DNA from: Phycisphaerales bacterium
GTDB taxonomy: Bacteria > Planctomycetota > Phycisphaerae > Phycisphaerales > SM1A02
Length of the DNA stretch: 64,000 bases
Assembly: GCA_014238965.1 (NCBI GenBank)
Contig: JABAAC010000072.1
Span: 1 to 64,000, forward strand
Reading direction: 5' to 3'
Part shown: in pieces, positions 1 to 8,977 of the stretch
Position numbering within the stretch: the stretch's first letter is position 1
Layout: each line of letters opens with the position of its first letter
Notes under the pieces: generated by a model
What the model was told of the DNA's origin: nothing
Databases searched by the model: none
The model's input: the letters and a program-made list of their open reading frames with translations, nothing else
Position numbers and translations under genes: made by a program

Positions 1-96
1 CGCGCCAGCGGCCTTTGCCTGGGTCAGTCGTGCCGTAAGTTCCTCGCCCATGGTCGGGTCGGGAAAGACAGCTCGCAGCAGTGCGATGGTGGGCAT
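1..96 (-). CDS. N-terminus of a truncated CDS, possibly carbon-nitrogen hydrolase (nitrilase-like)
   Basis: Minus strand from ATG at 96 reads MPTIALLRAVFPDPTMGEELTARLTQAKAAGA, open to the window edge; resembles nitrilase-superfamily N-termini only weakly. Confidence 0.3.
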   Translation of the reverse strand, partial: MPTIALLRAVFPDPTMGEELTARLTQAKAAGA

Positions 97-232
97 GCGT
101 GGACGATAGTCGATTCCTCAGAGACGGATGTGCCTCACGCTAGCGACTGCAATTCACGCGCCGCTCAGTAGCGATCGTTGCTGGCATTTTGAAACTGGCC
201 ACTATGGGAACGTTGCTTGTGGAGGAGAGAAA

Positions 233-306
233 CACCCCGGGCAGGGCTCGAACCTGCGACCTTGGCTTTAGGAAAGCCATGCTCTATCCAACTGAGCTAC
301 CGGGGC
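233..306 (-). tRNA. tRNA-Arg (anticodon CCU)
   Basis: Minus strand GCCCCGGTAGCTCAGTTGGATAGAGCATGGCTTTCCTAAAGCCAAGGTCGCAGGTTCGAGCCCTGCCCGGGGTG: acceptor, D-arm, anticodon stem tggct/agcca with loop TTCCTAA, T-arm GGTTCGAGCCC. No encoded CCA. Confidence 0.95.
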
Positions 307-322
307 AAGGGATGAGCGACAA

Positions 323-535
323 TCAGCCCATCAGTTGCGCAGCGAAAAACAGCAAGAACAAGCACGCAGCGATGATGCCAAGGGTAAAGGTCAGCGATGC
401 CACAGCCGCTGTTGCGATTGTTGCGTTCACCATCCATAGCGCAATCGTCGTGATGAGCAGCACCCACGTGATGACACGCAAGATGAAGGTCTTTGTTGAG
501 CAAGGCGTGCAAGTGGTTTGGGTTGACTCTGTCAT
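323..535 (-). CDS. small membrane protein (two predicted TM segments)
   Basis: 70 aa ORF MTESTQTTCTPCSTKTFILRVITWVLLITTIALWMVNATIATAAVASLTFTLGIIAACLFLLFFAAQLMG; strongly hydrophobic. Confidence 0.5.
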   Translation of the reverse strand: MTESTQTTCTPCSTKTFILRVITWVLLITTIALWMVNATIATAAVASLTFTLGIIAACLFLLFFAAQLMG

Positions 536-569
536 GACGGCCGTCCTCCGAGGGCAGTCTACAGGCCTG

Positions 570-1238
570 TTACGCCGAGCGGGCTAGGCCAGCAGCGGCC
601 GACGTGGCTAGGAAGACGCCCACAAGGTCGGGGTCGAATTGGGTTCCTGCGCACCGGGCAAGTTCTTGGCGGGCGGTGTGGGTGTCCAGTGCAGGGGCAT
701 ATGGACGCGGCATCGTCATTGCATCCCAGGCGTCAACGACGGCAATGATGCGAGCCACTAGGGGAATACAGGTACCAGCGAGGCTTGAATCCTCGCCATC
801 CCAACGATCATGGTGATGCGCAACGGCGTCTTGAACATAGGCAAGGGTCGGCTCACCTTGGAGCATGCGGGCACCGAGATCAGCGTGTCGATCCACAACG
901 GTTTTCTCAGCGATTGTCAGCTGGCGTGGGGCATCGAGCAACGTTGAATCAATCGCAGCTTTGCCAATGTCATGCAGCAGGCCGCCAAGTTGGGCCGCTT
1001 CGATCGTGGCGTCGTTGTAGCCCGCGGCCATCGCCAGTTCGGCGCTCAGCATGGATACTCGTCGAGCATGTTGCCCCGTTTCAGCATGGGCGGCATCAAG
1101 CACTGCTAAGTGGAGCAGGGATGCATTGCGTGCCTTGCTCGTCGATGGTTCGATGCGAGCAAGCACATCGGGCTTAGAGGCGTCTGGGCGAGAGAGGGTT
1201 TGGGGGGCAAAAAATGGTGCGATGACGGTCGTGGGCAT
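570..1238 (-). CDS. HD-domain phosphohydrolase (HD-GYP-like, degenerate GYP motif)
   Basis: LLHDIGKAAID ... VAHHHDRWDGED ... IPLVARIIAVVDAWDAM. Start chosen at ATG 1238, preceded by GGAG; the ORF could begin at 1289. Confidence 0.75.
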   Translation of the reverse strand: MPTTVIAPFFAPQTLSRPDASKPDVLARIEPSTSKARNASLLHLAVLDAAHAETGQHARRVSMLSAELAMAAGYNDATIEAAQLGGLLHDIGKAAIDSTLLDAPRQLTIAEKTVVDRHADLGARMLQGEPTLAYVQDAVAHHHDRWDGEDSSLAGTCIPLVARIIAVVDAWDAMTMPRPYAPALDTHTARQELARCAGTQFDPDLVGVFLATSAAAGLARSA

Positions 1239-1365
1239 CGGCGAGGCTCCTGAAATTGTTATTGGCGCTGGCGGGCCAATGGTGGGCATGGGAGGACAAG
1301 CCAGCCCATGGGCTGACCATTCAGTCCTTCAGGAGGGCATACAGGAATTCTGCAGTTTGGTCCGG

Positions 1366-1953
1366 TTATGCCGTTTGATCATCATCGACGGGCGATGGCT
1401 CGGAGGAGTTTGCCCCGGTCGCCTTGGCAATGGTGTGCCCAAGGGCGACGCGGTCCGCGCCGCGGACAATGAGGTCAATGCCAAGGAGCACCAACACCAA
1501 GAAGGCTGCTATGTCGGGCTTGGCGAGCATAAAGATGCCCACTCCGAGCGCCACGAGGCCGATGATCAAGCTGATCTGCCAGCCACGCTCGGGCTTCCGT
1601 GACAGGGCAACAGCGGTCGAGCCCAGCCCCCAGAAGATGACCACAATGCCCACGGTGATCGCAAATGCCTCCAGTGCCTGGCCTGGCCACACCAGCAAAA
1701 TGACACCCAGCACCAGTGGGGCCAGTGCGCCAATCCAAGCGATTGGGGAGATGGGGCGGTTTGATGGTGCTGTCCAGAGCTTTACGCCCACGCCAATACC
1801 GGCAAGGACAAGCAGCGCACCGCCAAGTTGCACGACCCATGGATCGTTTTCCAGTCCACTGCCTACAAGCACGATGCCTAGCAGCAGGAGCAAAATGCCA
1901 TCGAGGAGAATGATCCAGTGGGCCGGGCGCGAGGGGTTGGTGGAGTGTGACAT
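1366..1953 (-). CDS. HdeD/DUF308 family membrane protein
   Basis: Repeated hydrophobic helices with G-rich turns (WIILLDGILLLLLGIVLVGSG, WIGALAPLVLGVILLVWPGQALEAFAITVGIVVIFWGLG); start MSHSTNPS. Confidence 0.7.
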   Translation of the reverse strand: MSHSTNPSRPAHWIILLDGILLLLLGIVLVGSGLENDPWVVQLGGALLVLAGIGVGVKLWTAPSNRPISPIAWIGALAPLVLGVILLVWPGQALEAFAITVGIVVIFWGLGSTAVALSRKPERGWQISLIIGLVALGVGIFMLAKPDIAAFLVLVLLGIDLIVRGADRVALGHTIAKATGANSSEPSPVDDDQTA

Positions 1954-1963
1954 GGGTGGGATG

Positions 1964-4042
1964 CTACTCCAAGTCCATCGCTGTTCGCAGGACGCTGATG
2001 CCCTCAGGCTCGCCCAGCAGGACAACGCGATCTCCCGCGTGTAACTGTGTTGAACCTCGCGGTACGACCGTTTTGCCGTCACGGCCAATCAGGGTCACGA
2101 TGACATCTTCTGGAAGGTTCAGATCACGAATATGCATATCAATCCAGATGGAGCTTGGTGCATCGGGGCGAAGCCGCACATCGAGGCTTCGTTCATGTCG
2201 AAGCAAGCTGGCTTTCAGTCCAGCGCCGCCAGATGCAGCACGCCAACGTTCGAGGAAGGTTGGCTGCTCAACGGCGATCGCCAAACTTGCAAGCAGCCGA
2301 AGATGCAAGCCCGGGTCGGCTTCGGGGGAGACAAGGAAGAAAATGGCGTCGACATGTTGGGTGCGAAGGGATTGATCGGAGTTCCCGACCTCAATATCCA
2401 TGCCGCCGTTGCATCGGACAATAACCAGTTCCGGTGTCGTCAAACTCTCGGAGCGTGTGTGGGGTAAGGCGGCACCACCGGCAACGGGCGTCGATCCGAT
2501 TCGTGTGCCTTCTAGGAACTCGCGTTGGAGTGTGTCGGCGTTGAGGCCACTTCGTTCACCGATGGCAGCAGCAGCGAGGGACGCCGCGGCCGTGAAACCA
2601 GAGTGCTTCGGAAGGTCAATGACGAATGCGTCGGCCACAACTTCCTCGAATGGGTCTGTTTTGCGGAGTCCTTTTTCCTTGATGATCTCGCGGAGTTCCA
2701 CATCCAGTCGATCGAACTGTTGGCGGCCCAACTGCGCAAAGATGTGGTGAATGGCGCCAATACGGTGTACACGCTTGGAGGCGTACCACTGAAACCACAG
2801 AATGCCCAGTGTGATCAGGCCTGCAGTGAATAGCACGGGCACCCAGCCGAGCATGATGATGCAAGCGAGGCATGCCACGATTCCAATGATCGGAAGTATG
2901 GGATACAGAGGCGCTTTGAAGCCTGGATCGTAGGAATCAATGCGGCTTTGTCGCATCACGATGAGCGCCATGCAGATGCCTGCGAACAACAGCAGCATTA
3001 GCGTGCCGGCATACTTGGCAATGATCAGCGGATCAAGGAACAGGATCTCCAGCACGATGAGGGCTACGGTCACGACAATCGCACGTGTGGGGGTGCGAAA
3101 CCGCCCAATCTTGCGAAAGTACGTGGGAAAGGTGTGATCTCGGCCCATTGCAAAGGGGTAGCGTGATGTGCTCAGGATGCCTGCATTGGCAACTGACATG
3201 AATGCGGCGATCGCTGCAATTGAAATGACAACCTGGCCGTTGCGTCCCGCGAAGAACATCGCTGCATCCGCAGCGGGTGTTTTAGTTGCCGCGAGTTGGT
3301 CAGCAGGCACAGTGCCGATCATCACGCCGAGGCCCAACACATACAGCAGCATCGCCATGCCCAGCGCTAAGAGCACGCCCATAGGAATATTGCGGTCGGG
3401 GTTCTTCACTTCTTCAGCGATACTTGCGACCTTGGTCAGGCCCACGTAAGAGATGAGCACGATGCCAATCATGCTGATCATCGTGGTTTCACCTTGCCCG
3501 AAGAAGTCATTGAAGCGTGCTGGCTTGATGTCCAGTGTTCCGTCGATCGTGAACCAGCTCAACAGAAGGAGCACCAAGATCACGAGCATGTTCTGCAAGG
3601 CGGAAGCCTTGCTTGCTCCGATGATGTTCAGCATGCCAAAGGCCAGCGCTACCAGCACCGCAATAAGCGTGGTGTCTTGACCCTCAAAAAACAGACCCAC
3701 ATAGAATCCAAGGCCAACGAGCGCAAATGATGTCTTGAGCGACAGGGCGATCCACGTGCCGATGCCTGCAATGCACCCGGCCATTGGGCCAAAGGCGCGA
3801 TCGAGGTAGAAGTAGATCCCGCCTGCCCTTGGCATGGCCGTTGCGAGTTCGCACTTGCATATGCTGGGCAGGAGGACCACTAGGCCAGCAAGCACATAGG
3901 ACAGGATGATTGCCGGCCCAGCGACGCTGAAGGCCATTCCTGGTAGCAGGAAGAACCCACCAGCGATGGTCGTGCCAAACGCCACGGCAAAGACACCAAA
4001 GAATCCAATGCTCTTCTTAAGTTTGTGCGCGTCGCCGACCAT
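1964..4042 (-). CDS. APC-superfamily amino acid permease fused to a PTS EIIA-type domain and a C-terminal RCK_C/TrkA_C domain
   Basis: 692 aa: about 12 TM APC core, then EIIA-like GTRIGSTPVAGGAALPHTRSESLTTPELVIVRC, then TrkA_C-like VIVTLIGRDGKTVVPRGSTQLHAGDRVVLLGEPEG. Confidence 0.8.
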   Translation of the reverse strand: MVGDAHKLKKSIGFFGVFAVAFGTTIAGGFFLLPGMAFSVAGPAIILSYVLAGLVVLLPSICKCELATAMPRAGGIYFYLDRAFGPMAGCIAGIGTWIALSLKTSFALVGLGFYVGLFFEGQDTTLIAVLVALAFGMLNIIGASKASALQNMLVILVLLLLSWFTIDGTLDIKPARFNDFFGQGETTMISMIGIVLISYVGLTKVASIAEEVKNPDRNIPMGVLLALGMAMLLYVLGLGVMIGTVPADQLAATKTPAADAAMFFAGRNGQVVISIAAIAAFMSVANAGILSTSRYPFAMGRDHTFPTYFRKIGRFRTPTRAIVVTVALIVLEILFLDPLIIAKYAGTLMLLLFAGICMALIVMRQSRIDSYDPGFKAPLYPILPIIGIVACLACIIMLGWVPVLFTAGLITLGILWFQWYASKRVHRIGAIHHIFAQLGRQQFDRLDVELREIIKEKGLRKTDPFEEVVADAFVIDLPKHSGFTAAASLAAAAIGERSGLNADTLQREFLEGTRIGSTPVAGGAALPHTRSESLTTPELVIVRCNGGMDIEVGNSDQSLRTQHVDAIFFLVSPEADPGLHLRLLASLAIAVEQPTFLERWRAASGGAGLKASLLRHERSLDVRLRPDAPSSIWIDMHIRDLNLPEDVIVTLIGRDGKTVVPRGSTQLHAGDRVVLLGEPEGISVLRTAMDLE

Positions 4043-4148
4043 CGATCCTCCGCAGATGCGTTCTTCGGCCGCAATGGCCCCGGGTGAGGCTGGCGGCGTT
4101 CATCATAGGTTCAGTAGCCCTGCAGTGCCGGAGGATCAGTCGCGTACA

Positions 4149-5897
4149 ATGCCCCCTTACGCGGCCGTCCTGATGACAGGGCGGCCAGATGGAGCATGCC
4201 TCGTGGCCGCGAATTACTTCGATACACATCGTGAAACACTTGACGGCGCACTGGCTGCCATTGACAGCCGTGGTTTCTGGTCCGCCTATCCCGAGGTGCC
4301 AAGCAAGCGAATATACGGCGAAGATGCGCGCGGTGAGGGCATGGCCGCATGGAAGGGTCGTCTGGGCAAGACTTTCGGGATCGATCAGCCTGGCGTTGTT
4401 GGCACGGTGAACGCGGAGTCTTCACCGTATGGCATCGAAACGAACATCGACTACCCCAGCGTTGATCTAAACCAATTGCTGCCTGCCGCGTGCGTGGCAA
4501 TGGACAGCTGGAAGCGTGCCAGCATTGATGAGCGAACTGGGGTGTGCCTAGAGATTCTGGACCGATTGAACAAGCGGTCGTTCGAGATGGCCTTTGCCGT
4601 GATGCACACGACGGGGCAGGGCTTCATGATGGCATTCCAGGCAGGTGGTCCCCACGCGCAAGATCGTGGGTTGGAAGCTATTGCATACGCGTGGCGGGCG
4701 ATGAAGGCATGCCCAGAGTCTGCAACGTGGTCCAAACGCGTGAGCAAGACCGAAACCGTCACTCTCCAGAAGACGTGGCGCATCGTGCCTCGTGGCGTCG
4801 CTGTGACCGTGGGTTGTTCCACATTCCCGACGTGGAATGGCTATCCCGGGATCTTTGCCTCGCTTGTGACAGGCAACGCGGTGATCGTCAAGCCGCACCC
4901 CGGTGCGGTGTTGCCCCTAGCAATGACCGTAGAAATCGCGCGTGAGGTGCTTGCAGAAGCAGGCTTCGACGCGAATCTCATGACATTGGCATGTGACTCG
5001 TTTGATGAGCCCGTGGCCCAAGAGTTGGTTGTACGAGACGATGTTGCCATTGTTGACTTTACTGGGGGGAATGCATTTGGCGATTGGATCGAGGCCAACG
5101 CAACGCAGGCTCGTGTGTACAGCGAGAAGGCGGGCGTGAATACGGTTGTGCTCGATGGGTGCGATGACGTCCGGGCGATGACCGGCAACCTTGCATTTTC
5201 GCTGTGTTTGTACTCCGGGCAGATGTGTACATCGCCGCAAAACATCTTCATTCCCGAATCGGGCATCGACACACCCGAGGGTGTGCTGTCCTTTGATGAC
5301 ACCTGCGCCGCATTGGTGCAGGCCCTGGACTGGTTCCTGAGTGATCCAGCACGGGCCAATGAAGTGCTCGGCGCCATTCAATCGCCAGCCACGCTGGATC
5401 GACAGGCTGCGGCGAAAGGGGCCGGTGGCATAGTGCTTCGAGATGGTGTGGCGGTGCCGCACGAGCGATTTGATGCTGCACGCTTGAGTTCTCCGTTGAT
5501 TATTCAGGTGGATGAAGGTGATACGACGTTGTTTGAGCAAGAGCACTTTGGTCCGGTGGTGTACATCGTGAAGACGGCGTCAACATCGCGATCGATTGAG
5601 ATCGCTGCTGATGGAGCCAAACGGCTTGGTGGGCTTACCGCCGCGTTGTGGACGCGCAGTGACGACGTGATCGATGCAGCCGTTGATGCGTTTACCGATG
5701 CGGGAGTGGCGTTGTCGGTCAACCTGACCGGTCAAATTTGGGTGAACCAATCAGCTGCATTCAGCGACTTTCACGTATCGGGCGCCAACCCATCTGGAAA
5801 TGCAACGCTCTGTGATGCGGCGTTTGTGTCCGATCGCTTTCGCACGGTAGCCACGCGTATTCCCGTTCCCGCGCCGGTCGAAGAGGCTGCGTGCTGA
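4149..5897 (+). CDS. paaN: phenylacetic acid degradation aldehyde dehydrogenase PaaN (no MaoC hydratase domain)
   Basis: ALDH fold: GCSTFPTWNGYPGIFASLVTGNAVIVKPHPGAVLP, catalytic Cys in SLCLYSGQMCTSPQNIF; adjacent to paaY and other paa genes. ORF can extend to 3906; the ATG at 4149 is preferred. Confidence 0.85.
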   Translation: MPPYAAVLMTGRPDGACLVAANYFDTHRETLDGALAAIDSRGFWSAYPEVPSKRIYGEDARGEGMAAWKGRLGKTFGIDQPGVVGTVNAESSPYGIETNIDYPSVDLNQLLPAACVAMDSWKRASIDERTGVCLEILDRLNKRSFEMAFAVMHTTGQGFMMAFQAGGPHAQDRGLEAIAYAWRAMKACPESATWSKRVSKTETVTLQKTWRIVPRGVAVTVGCSTFPTWNGYPGIFASLVTGNAVIVKPHPGAVLPLAMTVEIAREVLAEAGFDANLMTLACDSFDEPVAQELVVRDDVAIVDFTGGNAFGDWIEANATQARVYSEKAGVNTVVLDGCDDVRAMTGNLAFSLCLYSGQMCTSPQNIFIPESGIDTPEGVLSFDDTCAALVQALDWFLSDPARANEVLGAIQSPATLDRQAAAKGAGGIVLRDGVAVPHERFDAARLSSPLIIQVDEGDTTLFEQEHFGPVVYIVKTASTSRSIEIAADGAKRLGGLTAALWTRSDDVIDAAVDAFTDAGVALSVNLTGQIWVNQSAAFSDFHVSGANPSGNATLCDAAFVSDRFRTVATRIPVPAPVEEAAC

Positions 5898-6505
5898 TGC
5901 CGTGTTATGCCTACGAAGGGGTGACGCCAGTTGTCGACCCAGCGGCCTTTGTGCATCCAACTGCGGTGCTCATTGGCGACGTCATTGTCGGTGCCCGTTG
6001 TCTTGTAGGGCCCAATGCGGTGTTGCGAGGTGATATCGGTCGACTGGAACTGAAGGCCGGCAGCAATGTGCAGGACGGGTGCATTGTGCATTGCTTCCCT
6101 GGCAAGGATGTTGTTGTGCACGAAGACGGTCACGTCGGACACGGGGCAGTACTGCATGGCTGCACGATTGGTCGCAACGCGCTCATCGGCATGAATGCCG
6201 TGCTTATGGATGAGGCGCATGTTGGGGAGAACAGCATTGTCGGAGCGTTGTCGTTTGTGAAGGAACGCACTGTGATTCCTCCCAACACGATGTGGGCAGG
6301 GGCGCCAGCGAAGCAGTTGCGGGAACTTTCGGAAAAAGAAGTGGGGTGGAAGTCGCGTGGCACGGCGGTGTACCACCATTTGGCTCAACAGCACCTTGCC
6401 ACGGAGCAGCAGGTTGAACCAATGCCTCAGGCCGATGAGGCTCGACTTGCCCAGCGCGTCCCTGATGTGCTGTACGAGACAAAGCAGGCTAACAGCGAAG
6501 GCTGA
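5897..6505 (+). CDS. paaY: PaaY-like gamma-carbonic anhydrase family / hexapeptide-repeat protein
   Basis: Left-handed beta-helix hexapeptides (VLIGDVIVGARCLVGPNAVLRGDIG, VGHGAVLHGCTIGRNALIGMNAVLMD); overlaps the paaN stop. Confidence 0.8.
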   Translation: MPCYAYEGVTPVVDPAAFVHPTAVLIGDVIVGARCLVGPNAVLRGDIGRLELKAGSNVQDGCIVHCFPGKDVVVHEDGHVGHGAVLHGCTIGRNALIGMNAVLMDEAHVGENSIVGALSFVKERTVIPPNTMWAGAPAKQLRELSEKEVGWKSRGTAVYHHLAQQHLATEQQVEPMPQADEARLAQRVPDVLYETKQANSEG

Positions 6506-6529
6506 ATCCCATCCTCTTGCATAGGCCTG

Positions 6530-7768
6530 CTATTGAGCGGTCATCGCTTGCCGCGCAGCTTCACCAAGCAGTTCTGCACGCGTTGGGTGCGACGGCACGC
6601 ACGCAGCAAGATCTTCCAGTGTGGCGGCCAATTCAATAGCAAGCATGAACGCTTCAGCCAGTTCGGTTGCGCCTTCGCCAACAGCACCTGCGCCCTTTAC
6701 AACGCCACTATCGGGATCCCAAGCAAGCATCGTTCGTCCTGAACCTGCAACTCCACGTAGCACCGCTTGTCCACTGAAACCCCACGGTACCGCAATGGTC
6801 TGTAGGCCTTCAAGATTATCCGGTCCACACCATGCGAGCCCCGGTGGACACCAAGTGGTGCGAGGTTCAGCCACGGGGTCCCATGCATCGTGTCGCTTAA
6901 GGACAGTTGATGCCGCAATAGCGCCCATTCGCAGTGCTCCACCAGCCCACATGCTTCGTCCCGTGCAGCGCCCTGCTGCGAGGATTCGAGTGTCAGCTGT
7001 TTGCATGGTGTCCGACACCTCGATCCAGCCCGCATCGTTCAGCACTGCCTCGGTTACGTGCACATCAAGGTGCGACACATCACCGTTGTGCTCACGTGCA
7101 TCGACAATCAGTCCCTTGCGGTCACATGGGCCCATGCCCGCAAGTGTTTTTTGGAGCCCGCGTTCGATTGGTTTGACGAGTTCACGCGGCACACCAGGAA
7201 GCACATCGCCACCAGGGTCAAGATGAACCTGGCATCCAGCAGCAGCAGCTATTGCTGCGCACTCTAGGGCATCGCTCGTTGTACCAAGCACGGTCACATC
7301 GCCCGACAAACACGATGGATCTTCGATGACCGACGATGGAGAAACGCACCCATCTTCCGGTGCGCTCCAGCCCCCGGCACACACGATTGCGCGCTTGAAG
7401 CGAAGTCGGCCGACAGTTTCTCCGGCAACTTGAATGGTGCGCCGGTCGGCGAAGCGGGCGGTGCCTTTCATGACACGAACACCCAGGGACTTAGCCTGTG
7501 CTGCAAGGCCAGCGGAAAGTGTCGTGACAGCCTGCTTCGATGCCGTGTGGGCAGCGTCTAATGCCACTTTGCGATCGCACAGTCCATGCAGGAGTGTTTT
7601 AGATCCGATGCATCCCGCGAAGAGGCATGTGCCTCCCAATGCCCCGCGCCCATCGACAACGACAGGAGCGCGACCGCCTTGCGCAAGAGCGAAGGCCGCA
7701 GCGTATCCCGCCGGGCCTCCGCCAAGTATCACAATATCAACGTCCTCAGTGAACTCACCGACGACCAT
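6530..7768 (-). CDS. dihydrolipoamide dehydrogenase-like E3 flavoprotein (divergent)
   Basis: FAD motif ILGGGPAGYAAAFALAQGG, redox disulfide GGTCLFAGCIGSK, C-terminal HPTRAE; lies near E1/E2 genes. Confidence 0.75.
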   Translation of the reverse strand: MVVGEFTEDVDIVILGGGPAGYAAAFALAQGGRAPVVVDGRGALGGTCLFAGCIGSKTLLHGLCDRKVALDAAHTASKQAVTTLSAGLAAQAKSLGVRVMKGTARFADRRTIQVAGETVGRLRFKRAIVCAGGWSAPEDGCVSPSSVIEDPSCLSGDVTVLGTTSDALECAAIAAAAGCQVHLDPGGDVLPGVPRELVKPIERGLQKTLAGMGPCDRKGLIVDAREHNGDVSHLDVHVTEAVLNDAGWIEVSDTMQTADTRILAAGRCTGRSMWAGGALRMGAIAASTVLKRHDAWDPVAEPRTTWCPPGLAWCGPDNLEGLQTIAVPWGFSGQAVLRGVAGSGRTMLAWDPDSGVVKGAGAVGEGATELAEAFMLAIELAATLEDLAACVPSHPTRAELLGEAARQAMTAQ

Positions 7769-7786
7769 CAGTGCACCTCATTGCGA

Positions 7787-8872
7787 TCAGGCAGCGCCTG
7801 CGTCGCGGACATATTCCTTCAACGTGCCTTCAATTTGCGTCTTCATGTTGTCTGGAGCGAGTTCAACGGCACGGCGTTGCAATGCAATGGCCTTGCGTGT
7901 GTCGCCCTTTTCCCACCAGCAACGCGCAAGTGTGTCAATGACCTGGGCGTCTTCATTCTTTGTCAACGTATTGGCCCGTTCAGCCCACGTGATGGCCTGT
8001 TCGACATCACGATGTCGGGCTTCTTTATCGTCGACAGTCCACCAGCTGATGCTATTGAGGAACATTGCATTGTCCCAATTGGCCTTGGCGATGACTTCCC
8101 CGTAACTGGACACGGCTGAGGCACTGTCAGAAAATTGCAGCATGAGTCGGTACCGCTGTTGTTGCAACTGAGACTGATTTGGATGTTCCTTGACGGCGGT
8201 ATCCAGAATGGCGAGGGCTTTGGCGCCGTCGTTGTCGCGTTGGGCTTGCTGGACTGCGGTCATAATGCGACGTCGATCCGTCATCCATTTTCGATCCTTC
8301 GCTTCTTGCTTGGCAAAAGCAACTCGATCGTATGTGCCCGCGACAACTTCACTCAGCGCTTTATCTATTGAGCCAGGATGGCCGATCCATTCGATCTTGC
8401 CCGTCTTGCCCACGATGAAGGCAGATGGAATGCCGTTGCGGCCCGCAGGGCGCATCCAACGGTCAGCCATCCAGCGATCGTCATCAACCGCGACGGTGTA
8501 ATCCATCTTCTTGCCTTGTTTGGTGACGAACGATGTCACAGTGGACTGTCGCTGGTCCTGCGTCTCTTCCCTTTGCCAGATTGCGGTACCAACAACTCTG
8601 ACACCCTTGTCCTTGTACTCCTCTTGGAGTTTGGTCAGGTGTGGAATGCCTGCAATGCACGGACCGCACCAGGTGGCCCAGAATTCCATGACGTACACCT
8701 TGCCATCTTCAAAGCCCGTCACGGGCTGGCCCTTGACCCATGTGGCAACCTTGATTGCAGGGGCCTTGTCGCCAGCTTGAAGTGTGTCTTTCTTCTTGTC
8801 GTTGTCTTGTGCTGCAAGTGTGCCGGTACAGGCAATTGCAGCGGCAGCAGCGATGGAAACGATGTGTCGCAT
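7787..8872 (-). CDS. secreted TlpA/thioredoxin-like protein with C-terminal TPR-like region
   Basis: Signal peptide MRHIVSIAAAAAIACTGTLAAQ; EFWATWCGPCIAGIPHLTKLQEEYKDKGVRVVG contains CxxC; helical repeats downstream. Confidence 0.85.
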   Translation of the reverse strand: MRHIVSIAAAAAIACTGTLAAQDNDKKKDTLQAGDKAPAIKVATWVKGQPVTGFEDGKVYVMEFWATWCGPCIAGIPHLTKLQEEYKDKGVRVVGTAIWQREETQDQRQSTVTSFVTKQGKKMDYTVAVDDDRWMADRWMRPAGRNGIPSAFIVGKTGKIEWIGHPGSIDKALSEVVAGTYDRVAFAKQEAKDRKWMTDRRRIMTAVQQAQRDNDGAKALAILDTAVKEHPNQSQLQQQRYRLMLQFSDSASAVSSYGEVIAKANWDNAMFLNSISWWTVDDKEARHRDVEQAITWAERANTLTKNEDAQVIDTLARCWWEKGDTRKAIALQRRAVELAPDNMKTQIEGTLKEYVRDAGAA

Positions 8873-8977
8873 TGGGGTATTCCTCCTCCGGCTCGCGATA
8901 GGCGGTCGGTTTCAAGACGATAGCAGTTCGAGCGTTCCGGCAGTGCCTTCGTTCAAGGAAGACCCCACAGAGGGGAG

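Noticed and set aside
189-587. 132-aa plus-strand ORF in the track
   Set aside because: Runs antisense through the tRNA-Arg gene and a small membrane-protein ORF; no protein-like features.
4841-5546. Large minus-strand ORFs inside paaN (178 and 209 aa)
   Set aside because: Antisense shadows of a well-supported ALDH coding sequence; typical GC-driven spurious ORFs.
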